Source of the DNA: Streptomyces abyssalis
Lineage (GTDB): Bacteria; Actinomycetota; Actinomycetes; Streptomycetales; Streptomycetaceae
DNA: 64,000 nt
Assembly (NCBI RefSeq): GCF_001751365.1
Contig: NZ_LJGT01000038.1
Location: 1,031,540 to 1,095,539 of the forward strand
Direction: 5' to 3'
The notes under the pieces are model-generated. The model was not told where the DNA came from. It did no database searches and saw only the letters and a program-made list of their open reading frames with translations. Of this stretch, positions 37,013-46,605 are shown piece after piece. The position numbers and the translations under genes were made by a program. Numbering within the stretch: position 1 is the stretch's first letter; every line of letters begins with the position of its first letter.

Positions 37013-37540
37013 TCAGCGGCGCTCGATCGTGACCGACTCGAGGACGACGTCCTGGACGGGCCGGTCGGTGCGCGGGTTGGTCTGGATGCCCGCGACTGCG
37101 TCGACCACCTTCTGCGACGCCGCGTCCGTGACCTCGCCGAAGATGGTGTGCTTGCCGGTGAGCCAGGCGGTGGCGCCGACGGTGATGAAGAACTGCGAAC
37201 CGTTCGTGCCCGGCCCGGCGTTCGCCATCGCCAGCAGGTACGGCTTGGTGAAGGCGAGGTCGGGGTGGATCTCGTCCCCGAACTCGTATCCGGGGCCGCC
37301 CGTCCCGTTGCCGAGCGGGTCACCGCCCTGGATCATGAAACCGCTGATGACCCTGTGGAAGACGGTGCCGTCGTAGAGCTTGTCGGTCGTCTTCTGACCC
37401 GTCTCCGGGTGAGTCCACTCACGCGAGCCCTCTGCGAGCTCGACGAAGTTCTTGACCGTCTTCGGCGCCTGGTTCGGGAAGAGCTGAACCTCGATGTCGC
37501 CGTGATTGGTCTTCAGGGTGGCGTAGAGCTGCTCGGCCAC
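37013..37540 (-). CDS. Cyclophilin-type peptidyl-prolyl cis-trans isomerase
   Basis: 175 residues, one cyclophilin domain. Active-site features: FHRVISGFMIQGGDPLGNGTGGPGYEFGDE (Arg, Phe, Gln), LLAMANAGPGTNGSQFFIT and LTGKHTIFGEV. No signal peptide or membrane segment is present, so it works in the cytoplasm. It is monocistronic, divergent from the DUF5324 gene, as is usual near crgA in streptomycetes. Confidence 0.96.
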   Translation of the reverse strand: MAEQLYATLKTNHGDIEVQLFPNQAPKTVKNFVELAEGSREWTHPETGQKTTDKLYDGTVFHRVISGFMIQGGDPLGNGTGGPGYEFGDEIHPDLAFTKPYLLAMANAGPGTNGSQFFITVGATAWLTGKHTIFGEVTDAASQKVVDAVAGIQTNPRTDRPVQDVVLESVTIERR

Positions 37541-37746
37541 GATCTACCTTCCATCTGTCTGCGTTGACCCGTCCGATCCTGCCACGGACCGGAGCTGCCG
37601 GGAGTACCCGCCGGTGACCCGGATGCCCCCGTGCAACGAGCTTGAGTGGACGCAGCCAGGCATGATCTTCGAAACGGGTGGAAAACGACACTGTGTCCGG
37701 GGGAGGACCAACCAGCCCGTGACACGCCACCGAGGAGGAGGTACCC

Positions 37747-38499
37747 GTGACCCGCATGGACACCGTGCGCGCCGCGACCGGGAACACCAAGGAAAGCGTG
37801 CGGCACGCAGCGGAGGTCATGGCACCCTACGCAGGGACCGCCAGGGACACCGCAGTGCAGTACGCGCACGAGGCGGGAGCGCGGCTGGGGCCGAAGGTCT
37901 CGCACGCCGCGCGGCAGGCCCGTACCTCGGCTCGTGACGGGTACGACCACGTCGTCGTGCCCCGTATCGCCAAGGCTCGCAAGAACCTTCCGCCCGAGCT
38001 CGACCGGGCGGCGGCCAAGGCCGCCAAGCGCACCCGCCGTGCCGCTCGCAAGGCGACCGACTACGCCGCACCGCGCATCGAGCACGCCGTCGCGGACGCC
38101 CGCAGCGCCTCGGGGCCGGTGCGGGAGGAGGCCGCTTCGCGCAGTGCCGCCGCGTTCGCGGCGCTGCGGGGGCAGGTGTCGGCCAAGGAGATCGAGAAGC
38201 TGGTGCACAAGCGCGACAAGCGTGCGCGCAGGGGCCGGCTGGCCAGGCGGCTCGGTCTGCTCGGCCTGCTGGCGGGCGGCGCCTACGCCGCCTGGCGCTG
38301 GTGGGACAAGCAGGCCAACCCCGACTGGCTCGTCGAGCCGCCCGAGGCCACGGAGGTCGGCGACCGCGCGTCGCTGACGTCGGTCGGCGGGGCCGCGGCG
38401 GAGCGTCGCGCCGGCGACGGCCAGCTCGACCCCGAGGTCGAGGCGAAGGCCAAGGAGGCCAAGGAGGCCGAGACGAAGGCGAAGCGGCGTGGCCAGTAG
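37747..38499 (+). CDS. DUF5324 family protein
   Basis: 250 residues after GAGGAGG. Mostly helical and rich in Ala, Arg and Lys: a long amphipathic N-terminal part (KESVRHAAEVMAPYAGTARDTAVQYAHEAGARLGPKVSHAA), a single short membrane helix near residue 165-180 (RLGLLGLLAGGAYAAWRWW) and an acidic/basic Lys-Glu-Ala tail. This layout, and the position beside the cyclophilin gene, fit the actinobacterial DUF5324 family. Function unknown; the first half resembles apolipoprotein-like or membrane-binding helices. Confidence 0.82.
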   Translation: MTRMDTVRAATGNTKESVRHAAEVMAPYAGTARDTAVQYAHEAGARLGPKVSHAARQARTSARDGYDHVVVPRIAKARKNLPPELDRAAAKAAKRTRRAARKATDYAAPRIEHAVADARSASGPVREEAASRSAAAFAALRGQVSAKEIEKLVHKRDKRARRGRLARRLGLLGLLAGGAYAAWRWWDKQANPDWLVEPPEATEVGDRASLTSVGGAAAERRAGDGQLDPEVEAKAKEAKEAETKAKRRGQ

Positions 38500-38505
38500 G
38501 TCACG

Positions 38506-38625
38506 CCGTCCGGCCGGCCGGACGGACAGCCGGTAGCCGGCCAACCGGCGACCGGCAGCGGGCCGTTGAGCGCCGGTCGTGGCGCGGCTGCGGGCCGGCG
38601 GGCATCACGGATGCCTGCCGGCCCG
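38506..38625 (+). terminator. Terminator region after the DUF5324 gene
   Basis: A perfect 20-nt palindrome lies at 38506-38525, and a 16-bp stem with a 3-nt ACG loop at 38591-38625. The rest of the 328-nt gap to the MMPL gene (38500-38827) holds no gene I can support; the last 120 nt presumably carry the MMPL promoter. Confidence 0.7.
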
Positions 38626-38827
38626 CGCGCATGAGCCGCCGTCCGGCCACGGCCCTCCGAGCGGGCCCGCGTTACCGGTACGAGTGACGCACCGCCGCGG
38701 CGTACACGGCGTAGGGGGAGTACGAGAAGGCGGGGGCAGCCGCGAGCGGCACACCTGAGGCTGCGTAAGCTCGCGACGCGTCCGCCGTCGTCCACCGTCC
38801 GCCGTACTTGTACGCGAGGAACAACAG

Positions 38828-40951
38828 ATGCCGTCCGCACAGCGCGTCACCCGGTGGGTCATCCCGGTCGTCCTGCTCGTCGTCTGGCTCGTGCTCGGCG
38901 GTCTCCTCGGCCCGTACGCCGGAAAGCTCGGTGAGGTCGCCACCAACGACCAGTCCACCTTCCTGCCGCAGAGCGCCGAGTCCACCCGCGTCATCGACGC
39001 ACAGAAGAGCTTCGACCAGGACGAGACGATTCCCGCGGTGGTCGTGTGGACCGCGCAAGAAGGGAAGATCGACCCCCGGCAGCGCGAAGAGGCGACACGC
39101 GCCCTCGCTTCGCTCGCCGGCAGCGAGGGCTTCGTCGGCAAGCCCTCGCCCGCCGTGCCCAGCGAGGACGGCCGCGCGCTGCAGGGCGCGGTGGAGATCC
39201 GCTCCGACCTGGACGAGGCGCTTCCGGACCTGCTCGCCGACCTGCGCTCCGAAGCGGAAGGCGTGGAGGGGACGAAGGCACACATCACGGGGCCGGCGGC
39301 GACGCAGGCCGACCTCTCCGACGCGTTCGCCGGGATCGACGGGATCCTGCTCGTCGTCGCACTCGTCGTCGTCCTGCTGATTCTGCTGCTGGTGTACCGC
39401 AGCGTCCTGCTGCCGGTCCTCATCATCGTCAGCGCCGTCTTCGCGCTCTCCCTCGCCTGTGCCGTGGTGTACGAACTGGCGCAGGAGGACGCCGTCAGCG
39501 TCGACGGGCAGGTGCAGGGCATCCTCTCGATCCTCGTCATCGGCGCGGCGACCGACTACGCGCTGCTGCTCTCCGCACGCTTCCGCGAGGAACTCGCCGC
39601 GCAGGGCGAACGCTTCGCCGCCATGCGCTCGGCGCTGCGCCGCTCCTTCGGGGCCGTCACGGCGAGCGCCGCGACCGTCGCACTGGGGCTGCTCGCCCTG
39701 CTGCTGAGCGACCTCACCAACAACCAGGCGCTGGGCCCGGTGGGCGCCATCGGCATCGTCTGCGCCGTCATCAGCACGCTCACGTTCCTGCCGGCGACGC
39801 TCCTGCTCGTGGGACGCGCCGCGTACTGGCCCGCCCGCCCGAAGCCCACGGCGGAACCCGCCCCCGGCGCGAACGGCGGCGAGTCCGGCGACGCGGCCGG
39901 GGCCGCGCCCGCGAAGGGCGTGTGGAGCCGGGTCGCCGCCCTCGTCGACCGCATGCCTCGCCGTATCTGGGCAAGCACCCTGGTGGCGCTCATCGCCTGC
40001 GCCGCGTTCTCACCCCAGTTGAACTCGAAGGGCGTTCCGGCCGACGAGATCTTCGTCAAGGACGAGCCTTCCGTCACCGGGCAGCGCGCGCTCAGCGACC
40101 ACTTTCCCGGCGGCTCCGGAAACCCCGCCGTCATCGTCGCCGACGCCGGGGAGGCCCGCGAGGTCACCCGTGCCGCAGCCCGTACGGAAGGCGTCGCGAC
40201 GGCCGCTCCGGTCACGGAATCGGGCCGCCCGGGGGCGGGCGAACCGCTCGTCGCGGACGGCCGCGTACTCATCAACGCCACGCTCACCGCGAGCGCCTCC
40301 AGCGACGCCGCCAAGCAGACGGTGGACCGGCTGCGTACGTCGGTGCACGCCGTGCGGGGAGCGGACGCCCTGGTGGGCGGCTACACCGCACAGCAGCACG
40401 ACATCCAGACCACCGCGGAGCACGACCGGGGGCTCATCGTCCCCGTCGTGCTGGCGATCATTCTCGTGATCCTGACGGCGCTGCTGCGCGCCCTGTTCAT
40501 CCCCGTGCTGCTGGTGGCGACCGTCGCGCTCAACTTCCTTGCCACGCTGGGAGTCGCCGCGCTGGTCTTCGAGCATCTCCTCGGTTTCTCCGGCACGGAC
40601 GCCTCGGTGCCCCTGTACGGGTTCGTGTTCCTCGTGGCCCTGGGTGTCGACTACAACATCTTCCTGCTGACGCGGGTGCGCGAGGAGGCGCTGCTGTACG
40701 GCACCCGTACCGGCATCCGCAGAGGACTCACAGCCACCGGCGGCGTGATCACTTCGGCGGGCGTGGTGCTGGCCGCGACCTTCGCGGCGCTCGTGGTCAT
40801 CCCGCTCTCCTTCCTCGTCCAGATCGCCTTCATCGTCGCCTTCGGGGTGCTGCTGGACACCCTCGTCGTCCGCTCCCTCCTGGTGCCCGCGCTCGCGCGC
40901 GACATCGGGCCGGCGGTGTGGTGGCCGGGGGCGCTGCGCCGCCGCGGCTGA
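38828..40951 (+). CDS. MMPL/RND-family membrane transporter
   Basis: 707 residues with about twelve membrane helices in two halves. Each half has a large extracellular loop after the first helix (residues about 30-170 and 380-530) and a block of helices with the conserved Asp-Tyr motif (GAATDYALLLSARFREEL, and VALGVDYNIFLLTRVREEAL). MMPL proteins export lipids, siderophores or antibiotics using the proton gradient. No biosynthetic cluster is adjacent, so the cargo is unknown. The start is an ATG at 38828 preceded by a GAGGAAC stretch. Confidence 0.92.
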   Translation: MPSAQRVTRWVIPVVLLVVWLVLGGLLGPYAGKLGEVATNDQSTFLPQSAESTRVIDAQKSFDQDETIPAVVVWTAQEGKIDPRQREEATRALASLAGSEGFVGKPSPAVPSEDGRALQGAVEIRSDLDEALPDLLADLRSEAEGVEGTKAHITGPAATQADLSDAFAGIDGILLVVALVVVLLILLLVYRSVLLPVLIIVSAVFALSLACAVVYELAQEDAVSVDGQVQGILSILVIGAATDYALLLSARFREELAAQGERFAAMRSALRRSFGAVTASAATVALGLLALLLSDLTNNQALGPVGAIGIVCAVISTLTFLPATLLLVGRAAYWPARPKPTAEPAPGANGGESGDAAGAAPAKGVWSRVAALVDRMPRRIWASTLVALIACAAFSPQLNSKGVPADEIFVKDEPSVTGQRALSDHFPGGSGNPAVIVADAGEAREVTRAAARTEGVATAAPVTESGRPGAGEPLVADGRVLINATLTASASSDAAKQTVDRLRTSVHAVRGADALVGGYTAQQHDIQTTAEHDRGLIVPVVLAIILVILTALLRALFIPVLLVATVALNFLATLGVAALVFEHLLGFSGTDASVPLYGFVFLVALGVDYNIFLLTRVREEALLYGTRTGIRRGLTATGGVITSAGVVLAATFAALVVIPLSFLVQIAFIVAFGVLLDTLVVRSLLVPALARDIGPAVWWPGALRRRG

Positions 40952-41053
40952 GCGGTGCGCGTGTGGTGAGCTGTCCCCGGCGCCCACTTGTTGCCGGGCG
41001 CCCCGGACCTCGCGGCGGACAGCCGCCCGCGCGCACGCACGAAGGGCCCGCAG

Positions 41054-42415
41054 ATGAGCGTTTCCGTCGCCCTGTTCACCGCCGATCTGCGGATCCACGA
41101 CAATCCGGTGCTGCGCGCGGCGCTCGACGGCGCCGACGAAGTGGTGCCGCTGTTCGTCCTCGATCAGGGTGTACGGGCGGCGGGCTTCGACGTGCCCAAC
41201 AGGCGCGCCTTCCTCGCCGACAGCCTCGCGGACCTCGACGCGGCGCTGCGGGAACGCGGCGGCCGGCTCGTGGTGCGCAGCGGCGACGTCGCCGAGGAGA
41301 CATGCGCGGTGGCCGCCGGGTGCGGCGCGCGCCAGGTCCACGTGGCCGGGGACGTGAGCGGCTACGCCCAGGTACGCGAGGAACGACTGCGGCGCCGGCT
41401 GGCCTCGGACGGGCGTGAGCTGTACGTGCACGACACCGTCGTCACGGCGCTCCCGCCGGGCGAGGTGACGCCGCAGGGCCGGGACCACTTCGCCGTCTTC
41501 ACGCCGTACTTCAGACGCTGGGCGGCCGTGCGCCACCGTCCTGTCCTGGAGCCGCCGCGCAGGGTGCGCGTGCCGGAGGGGACCGGCTCCGCGGCCCTGC
41601 CGTCGCGTTCGGAGGTGAGCGGAGTCTCGCCGGGGCTCGCCCGCGGTGGCGAGAGCGTCGGCCGCGCCCGCTTCGAGTCGTGGCGGAAGGGGCCGATGAA
41701 GGCGTACGCGGACCGGCACGACGACCTGCCGGCGGACGCCACGTCGCGTCTGTCGCCGCATCTGCACTTCGGGACGCTCTCGCCCGTGGAACTCGTCCGC
41801 CGGGCTCGTCGGACAGGGGGCGCCGGCGCGGACGCGTTCGTACGTCAGCTCGCCTGGCGGGACTTCCACCACCAGGTCCTCGCGGCCCGGCCGCACGCCT
41901 CCTGGGAGGACTACCGCGCACGCGGCGACAGATGGCGGCACGACGAGGACGAGATCGCCGCCTGGCGGGAGGGACGCACCGGCTATCCCCTCGTCGACGC
42001 CGCGATGCGGCAACTGCTGCACGAGGGCTGGATGCACAACAGGGCCCGGCTGCTGACGGCGAGCTTCCTCACCAAGACGCTCTACACGGACTGGCGGGTC
42101 GGCGCCCGCCACTTCCTCGGTCTGCTCGTGGACGGCGACGTGGCGAACAACCAGCTCAACTGGCAGTGGGTGGCGGGCACCGGCAACGACACCCGGCCGA
42201 ACCGCGTCTTGAATCCGCTCACCCAGGCCAGGCGCTTCGACCCGGACGGCGACTACGTGCGGCGCTGGGTTCCCGAACTCGCCGGCGTCGAGGGCGCCTC
42301 CGTACACCGGCCGTGGAAGCTGCCCTCGCGGGAGCGCGCCCGGCTGGACTATCCCGGCCCCCTGGTGGACCTGGCGGAGGGTGCCGACCGGTTCCTGCGG
42401 GCACGCGGACGGTGA
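41054..42415 (+). CDS. phr: Deoxyribodipyrimidine photolyase
   Basis: 453 residues from ATG 41054. The N-terminal antenna-binding Rossmann domain (VSVALFTADLRIHDNPVLRAAL, about 1-130) is followed by the helical FAD-binding domain with GRARFESWRKGPMKAYADRHDDLPADATSRLSPHLHFGTLSP, LAWRDFHHQVL and the signature TGYPLVDAAMRQLLHEGWMHNRARLLTASFLTKTLYTDWR. NNQLNWQWVAGTGNDTRPNRVLNP completes it. It repairs UV cyclobutane dimers with light. The class I CPD type is most likely. The gene stands alone, 102 nt after the MMPL gene. Confidence 0.95.
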   Translation: MSVSVALFTADLRIHDNPVLRAALDGADEVVPLFVLDQGVRAAGFDVPNRRAFLADSLADLDAALRERGGRLVVRSGDVAEETCAVAAGCGARQVHVAGDVSGYAQVREERLRRRLASDGRELYVHDTVVTALPPGEVTPQGRDHFAVFTPYFRRWAAVRHRPVLEPPRRVRVPEGTGSAALPSRSEVSGVSPGLARGGESVGRARFESWRKGPMKAYADRHDDLPADATSRLSPHLHFGTLSPVELVRRARRTGGAGADAFVRQLAWRDFHHQVLAARPHASWEDYRARGDRWRHDEDEIAAWREGRTGYPLVDAAMRQLLHEGWMHNRARLLTASFLTKTLYTDWRVGARHFLGLLVDGDVANNQLNWQWVAGTGNDTRPNRVLNPLTQARRFDPDGDYVRRWVPELAGVEGASVHRPWKLPSRERARLDYPGPLVDLAEGADRFLRARGR

Positions 42416-42843
42416 CGCTCGGCGCCCTGGAGGGGTGACGGTCAGCGACTGTCCGGCTGCGCGTGGCTTCGCGCGGGTGAAGAGCCGGGCAACGACCGCG
42501 GCCCCGCCCGGCGTTGTGACGTGCCACACAGTGACCGTCGGCCCTTCGGTACGCCCGAGCCGCAACGGGCCGTGCGACCACCCGCCGCCCCCGCAAGGGA
42601 TCACCCACCTGCGGCACCCGCGAAGGATGCCGGGCCGCTCGGGCATGGGCCCTCCCGGCGGCACCGCCGGTGCGCGCAACCACCAAGGGGCCGCAGGGGG
42701 CGCCCCCGCCCAGAGGGTGCCGGGGGCGGAGGTCCGCCGGGGGTGCGGGTGGCGGAGCCCCCGCCCCGCGCGGCGAAGCCGCGCAAAACAAGGAGGGCGA
42801 CCCGGTCCGCGCCATCCGCGGACACACGTCGCCCTCGCCCTCG
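42416..42843. other. 428-nt gap between the photolyase gene and tRNA-Ala
   Basis: No gene is supported here. The right half is very rich in G and C and holds a perfect 7-bp hairpin GCGCGGC-GAA-GCCGCGC (42768-42784), 59 nt beyond the 3' end of tRNA-Ala, which may terminate it. Long G/C runs at 42695-42765 form further possible stems typical of streptomycete intergenic repeats. Confidence 0.4.
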
Positions 42844-42916
42844 TGGAGCCTAGGGGAGTCGAACCCCTGACATCTGCCATGCAAAGACAGCGCTCTACCA
42901 ACTGAGCTAAGGCCCC
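42844..42916 (-). tRNA. tRNA-Ala (anticodon TGC)
   Basis: 73-nt tRNA on the minus strand. The acceptor stem pairs GGGGCCT with AGGCTCC and includes the G3-U70 pair that identifies tRNA-Ala. The D-loop (AGCTCAGTTGGTAGAGC), TGC in the anticodon loop and a T-loop GGTTCGACTCC are standard. CCA is not encoded. Confidence 0.97.
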
Positions 42917-43045
42917 GCTGCCGCACAAGAGTACCGGCTCCCCGGAGCGAATTCCGACCGGGTATCGCCCGTCGTCCGCCACCCTCCGTAGGATGCACGG
43001 CAAGTTCGCGTCAGCGAAGTGCCAGGGGAGTCCAGGGGAGACGTG

Positions 43046-43600
43046 ATGGACGCAGCACAGCAGGAATCCACCGCGAAGGCGCGTGAGCTGCAAAGTCAGT
43101 GGTACGGCGAGCCGCTGGGGACTCTCTTCCGCCGGCTCATCGAGGATCTCGGCCTGAACCAGGCCCGGCTGGCCACCGTGCTGGGCCTCTCGGCGCCCAT
43201 GCTGTCCCAGCTGATGAGCGGCCAGCGCGCGAAGATCGGCAACCCCGCGGTCGTACAGCGGGTGCAGGCGCTGCAGGAGCTCGCGGCGGAGGTCGCCAGG
43301 GGAGAGGTCAGCGCGGCCGACGCGACACAGCGCATGGAGGAGGTGCGGCGCAGCGCCGGCGGCAGCGTGCTCAACAGCCAGGCGCAGACGGCCTCTTCGG
43401 GCAGCGCGTCGCAGACACCCGTGAAGCGGGTGGTGCGGGAGATCCAGGCGCTGCTGCGTTCCGTCTCCGACGCGGCCGACATCCTCGACGCTTCGTCCGC
43501 TCTCGCCTCCACACATCCGGAGCTGGCAGAGTTCCTCCGGGTGTACGGGGCGGGGCGCACCGCGGACGCCGTCAAGCACTACGAAGCGCATCAGAGCTGA
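43046..43600 (+). CDS. Helix-turn-helix DNA-binding protein
   Basis: 184 residues from ATG 43046 (GTG 43043 also possible), after GGGGAG. Residues about 15-75 form an XRE/Cro-like helix-turn-helix (LGTLFRRLIEDLGLNQARLATVLGLSAPMLSQLMSGQRAKIGNPAVVQRVQAL). The rest is helical with a Ser/Gln-rich linker and a C-terminal VKRVVREIQALLRSVSDAADIL segment of unknown role. It is followed 74 nt later by a Ser/Thr kinase and may be cotranscribed, so it could be a phosphorylation target or regulator; that is inference. Confidence 0.85.
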   Translation: MDAAQQESTAKARELQSQWYGEPLGTLFRRLIEDLGLNQARLATVLGLSAPMLSQLMSGQRAKIGNPAVVQRVQALQELAAEVARGEVSAADATQRMEEVRRSAGGSVLNSQAQTASSGSASQTPVKRVVREIQALLRSVSDAADILDASSALASTHPELAEFLRVYGAGRTADAVKHYEAHQS

Positions 43601-43674
43601 GGGCAGACGGGGCTCAAGCCGCAGGGCCGCGGCCGCGGGGCTGAGGGCACCGGGGGAACAGGGGGCAGGGCGCC

Positions 43675-44985
43675 ATGGGTGAGGTCTTCGCCGGGCGGTA
43701 CGAGCTGGCCGACCCGATCGGGCGCGGCGGAGCCGGTGCGGTGTGGCGTGCGTGGGACCGCCGCCGCGGGCGTTACGTCGCCGCCAAGGTGCTCCAGCAG
43801 AGCGACGCCCACTCGCTGCTGCGGTTCGTACGTGAACAGGCCCTGCGCATCGACCATCCGCATGTGCTCGCGCCGGCCAGCTGGGCGGCCGACGACGACA
43901 AGGTCCTCTTCACGATGGACCTCGTCAGCGGCGGTTCCCTCTCCCATCTCATCGGCGATTACGGGCCGTTGCCTCCGGGCTTCGTCTGCACGCTCCTCGA
44001 CCAGCTGCTCGCCGGGCTGACGGCGGTGCACGCCGAGGACGTGGTGCACCGGGACATCAAGCCCGCCAACATCCTGATGGAGCCCACCGGCAGGGGGCGG
44101 CCCCATCTGCGTCTGTCGGACTTCGGCATCTCCATGCGCAAGGGTGAGCCCCGGCTGACGGAGACCAACTTCGTCGTGGGCACTCCGGGTTACTTCGCAC
44201 CGGAGCAACTGATGGGCGCCGAACCGGACTTCACGGCCGATCTGTTCGCGGTGGGCCTGGTCGGGCTGTATCTGCTGACCGGGCTGAAACCCGACTCGCT
44301 GGAGATGGTCGCCCGTTACGAGCACGGCGTGCCGCCTGCCCCGGACCGCGTACCGGAGCCGCTGTGGCAGGTGCTGGGCCAGCTGCTGCAACCGGACCCG
44401 CGACATCGCTTCCGCACGGCGACGGGCGTCCTCAAGGCGCTCGCAGCGGCGGCGGAGATGCTCGCTCCCGACGCGGCGGCCGGGCAGGAGGTCGTGGAGG
44501 TCTTCGACCAACTCGGGCCCCTGCCCGAGGGGTTCGGGCCGCACGGACCGCTGACGAGCAGCGACGCGGCGGCCTCTCCCGCGTCGCCGGGCTCAGCGGG
44601 AGCCGCTCCGGCACAGAGTCCGCCTTCGGCCGCGCCCGCCGCCGCCACGCCGACCCAGGCTGCCCCGCCGGCTCCGTCCGCCACGGGGAGCTTCCATCTC
44701 GCGCCTCCGCGGGGCGCGTTCGGCGCCCCCGAGCAACCGGCCCCTCCGGCACCGAGCCGGACCCCGGACCGGCCACCGGTACCCACGCGGGCGCCGCTCG
44801 CCCCCGCGCCGTACGGGCAGACGGCGCCGTACGGGCAGACAGCGCCGTACGGGCAGGCGGCGGGCGCGGCCCCGGCTCCGGTCCCCGCGCGCAGACCGGG
44901 ACCGCCCGCGAAGGTGGCGGTCCCGGTCCTGATCGTGGCGCTGATCTGTCTGGCAGTCGGCGTGTGGGCACTCACCAATGTCTGA
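43675..44985 (+). CDS. Membrane-anchored Ser/Thr protein kinase without an extracellular domain
   Basis: 436 residues. The kinase domain (about 5-265) shows IGRGGAGAVWRAWD, the Lys in YVAAKVL, HRDIKPANILM, LSDFGIS and TPGYFAPEQL. A long Ala/Pro-rich linker contains three tandem APYGQT/A units near residue 380. A single C-terminal membrane helix (VAVPVLIVALICLAVGVWAL) ends the protein with almost nothing outside, so it cannot sense an external ligand through PASTA-like domains. It lies downstream of the helix-turn-helix gene and converges on the next gene. Confidence 0.94.
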   Translation: MGEVFAGRYELADPIGRGGAGAVWRAWDRRRGRYVAAKVLQQSDAHSLLRFVREQALRIDHPHVLAPASWAADDDKVLFTMDLVSGGSLSHLIGDYGPLPPGFVCTLLDQLLAGLTAVHAEDVVHRDIKPANILMEPTGRGRPHLRLSDFGISMRKGEPRLTETNFVVGTPGYFAPEQLMGAEPDFTADLFAVGLVGLYLLTGLKPDSLEMVARYEHGVPPAPDRVPEPLWQVLGQLLQPDPRHRFRTATGVLKALAAAAEMLAPDAAAGQEVVEVFDQLGPLPEGFGPHGPLTSSDAAASPASPGSAGAAPAQSPPSAAPAAATPTQAAPPAPSATGSFHLAPPRGAFGAPEQPAPPAPSRTPDRPPVPTRAPLAPAPYGQTAPYGQTAPYGQAAGAAPAPVPARRPGPPAKVAVPVLIVALICLAVGVWALTNV

Positions 44986-45006
44986 GCGGCCGCCCCGCGG
45001 CGCGCT

Positions 45007-46605
45007 CTACTGCCGCTGCTGCGGCGGCTGTTGCTGCCCCGGACCCGGCCACGGACCGGCTCCCGGCCCCGGCCCGTGGGTCGGTCCGTACCTCTGATCC
45101 GGACCGTGACCGGCCCGGAGCGGCACCGTCCCCGACTGCCCCTCGCCCTGCGTGCCCGGCCCGCCCGGTGCTCCCTGCGCGGGGAAGCCGCCGGGCGCCG
45201 CGGCCGCCCGGCGCCGGGCCGTCAGCGTCCACACCGCGAGCCCGAGGATGAGCGCGGCGCCGGCACCGATGCCCCCGTAGGCGACGAGCTGGAGGGTGTC
45301 GCTGCTCTTGCCGTCCGCCGCGTTCCGTCCCGTCTCCGCCTGCTCCTTGTCGGCCTCGCTGACGCCGAAACCGGCTGCGGACGCGTCGCCCGCGTACCGG
45401 GGCCCGGCCTGGGCCTTGCCCTTGACGTCGACCCGAAGGGTGAGCGAGGCCGTCGACTTGAAGTACTTGGACAGCTTCGGGGAGACCGTCACCGCCAGGT
45501 AGTGCCAACCGGCCACGCACGGCGTGTTGTCGGAGAATCCGAAGCGGCGCGCGTACTCCACAGGCGGCGTGTACAGCGCCGCCTGCGCCGACTTGTCGGC
45601 CGTGTAGGAGACGAACGGGTCGTCGTCGAACTGCCCGCGCGCCGGGTTGTAGGCGGTGACGCCGAGCCCGTCGTAGATCGTCGGCGGGTACTCGCCGGGG
45701 GAGTTCGCGCTGCCCAGCTCGACCGCGGCGTTCAGCCGCTGCCCCCAGTCGACCGGCACGCGGTAGAAGCGCGTCTCACCCGGCCGGATGCGGTCCTTCC
45801 ACACACCTCTGGAGAGAGAACCCGCGTCGTTGAAGCCGCTGCCGCCGTGTGCCTGCCGCTTCGCGCCGCCGGTGACGGGAGCGGGGGTCTCATCGTCCGC
45901 GGCCGTGTCCTCTCCGGGTGCGGACGGCACCGCTGCGGGGCCGCCCTTCAGCCCGGGCTCCGACATGAAGCGGATCTCCAGCGGCCAGCGGGCCGGGTCG
46001 GACGTCGCCGGACTCTCGCGCTCGACGGAGAAGAGATACGGACCCGCCTCCTGGCACTGGTCGTTGACGCCGATGAGGCGCGTGGCGTGATCCGCTATCG
46101 GGTAGGCGGCGCCCTCGGCGCTGAACTGCGGCTGGCCCGAGCCGCTGCAGGCACTTCCGTCGACGTTCTCCAGCGCGAGTTTCAGCCCCTCGCCGACGCC
46201 CTTCACCCGCGAGCCCGGCTCGGGAGCGGCGACCGCCGAGATGAACGCGCTGGCTTTCGCGTCCAGTTCGACGCGGTAGTACCTCTTCTCGCCCCGGCCG
46301 ATGGAGTCGGTGTACGTGCCGGGCTCGATGCCGGGGGCCTCGCCGCTGCCCGCTGTGCCCTTGACCTTCTTCGCGTCGTCGGCCATCCCGTAGACGGGCA
46401 CGCCGCCCGGCTCGTCGGCCGGTGCGGCCACCGCCTGTCCCGGCAGCGCCGCCAGCACACAGAGTGCCGCGGCCACGGCCGCCACCGGTCCGGCAGCACA
46501 CGCAGTCAGCGGTGCCGCCCCGGATGCCCCGGATATGGCCGCCCGCACTCCCGTACGCCTTCCCGCGCCACTCATGAGCCCTGCAAACCCGGTACGCCGC
46601 GTCAC
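45007..46605 (-). CDS. Secreted, C-terminally anchored protein of unknown function
   Basis: 532 residues from GTG 46605; ATG 46575 is also possible. A signal-like segment (AAVAAALCVLAALPGQAVAAP) precedes a large extracellular region with two repeat-like halves, each containing an RPGETRFYRV or GRGEKRYYRV motif and a beta-rich region ending in LAVTVSP or LFSVERES. Four or more cysteines are present. One membrane helix (LVAYGGIGAGAALILGLAVWTL) and a Gly/Pro/Gln tail close the protein. I do not recognise a named family; it resembles partners of VWA-domain proteins in streptomycetes. Its start overlaps the stop of an apparent remnant upstream. Confidence 0.8.
   Translation of the reverse strand: MTRRTGFAGLMSGAGRRTGVRAAISGASGAAPLTACAAGPVAAVAAALCVLAALPGQAVAAPADEPGGVPVYGMADDAKKVKGTAGSGEAPGIEPGTYTDSIGRGEKRYYRVELDAKASAFISAVAAPEPGSRVKGVGEGLKLALENVDGSACSGSGQPQFSAEGAAYPIADHATRLIGVNDQCQEAGPYLFSVERESPATSDPARWPLEIRFMSEPGLKGGPAAVPSAPGEDTAADDETPAPVTGGAKRQAHGGSGFNDAGSLSRGVWKDRIRPGETRFYRVPVDWGQRLNAAVELGSANSPGEYPPTIYDGLGVTAYNPARGQFDDDPFVSYTADKSAQAALYTPPVEYARRFGFSDNTPCVAGWHYLAVTVSPKLSKYFKSTASLTLRVDVKGKAQAGPRYAGDASAAGFGVSEADKEQAETGRNAADGKSSDTLQLVAYGGIGAGAALILGLAVWTLTARRRAAAAPGGFPAQGAPGGPGTQGEGQSGTVPLRAGHGPDQRYGPTHGPGPGAGPWPGPGQQQPPQQRQ

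Noticed and set aside
40010..43591. A 1,193-codon open frame on the minus strand across the MMPL, photolyase and tRNA-Ala region
   Set aside because: It runs antisense to clear genes and through a tRNA; its protein is Arg/Gly/His-rich with no domains. It is a side effect of high GC and few stops.
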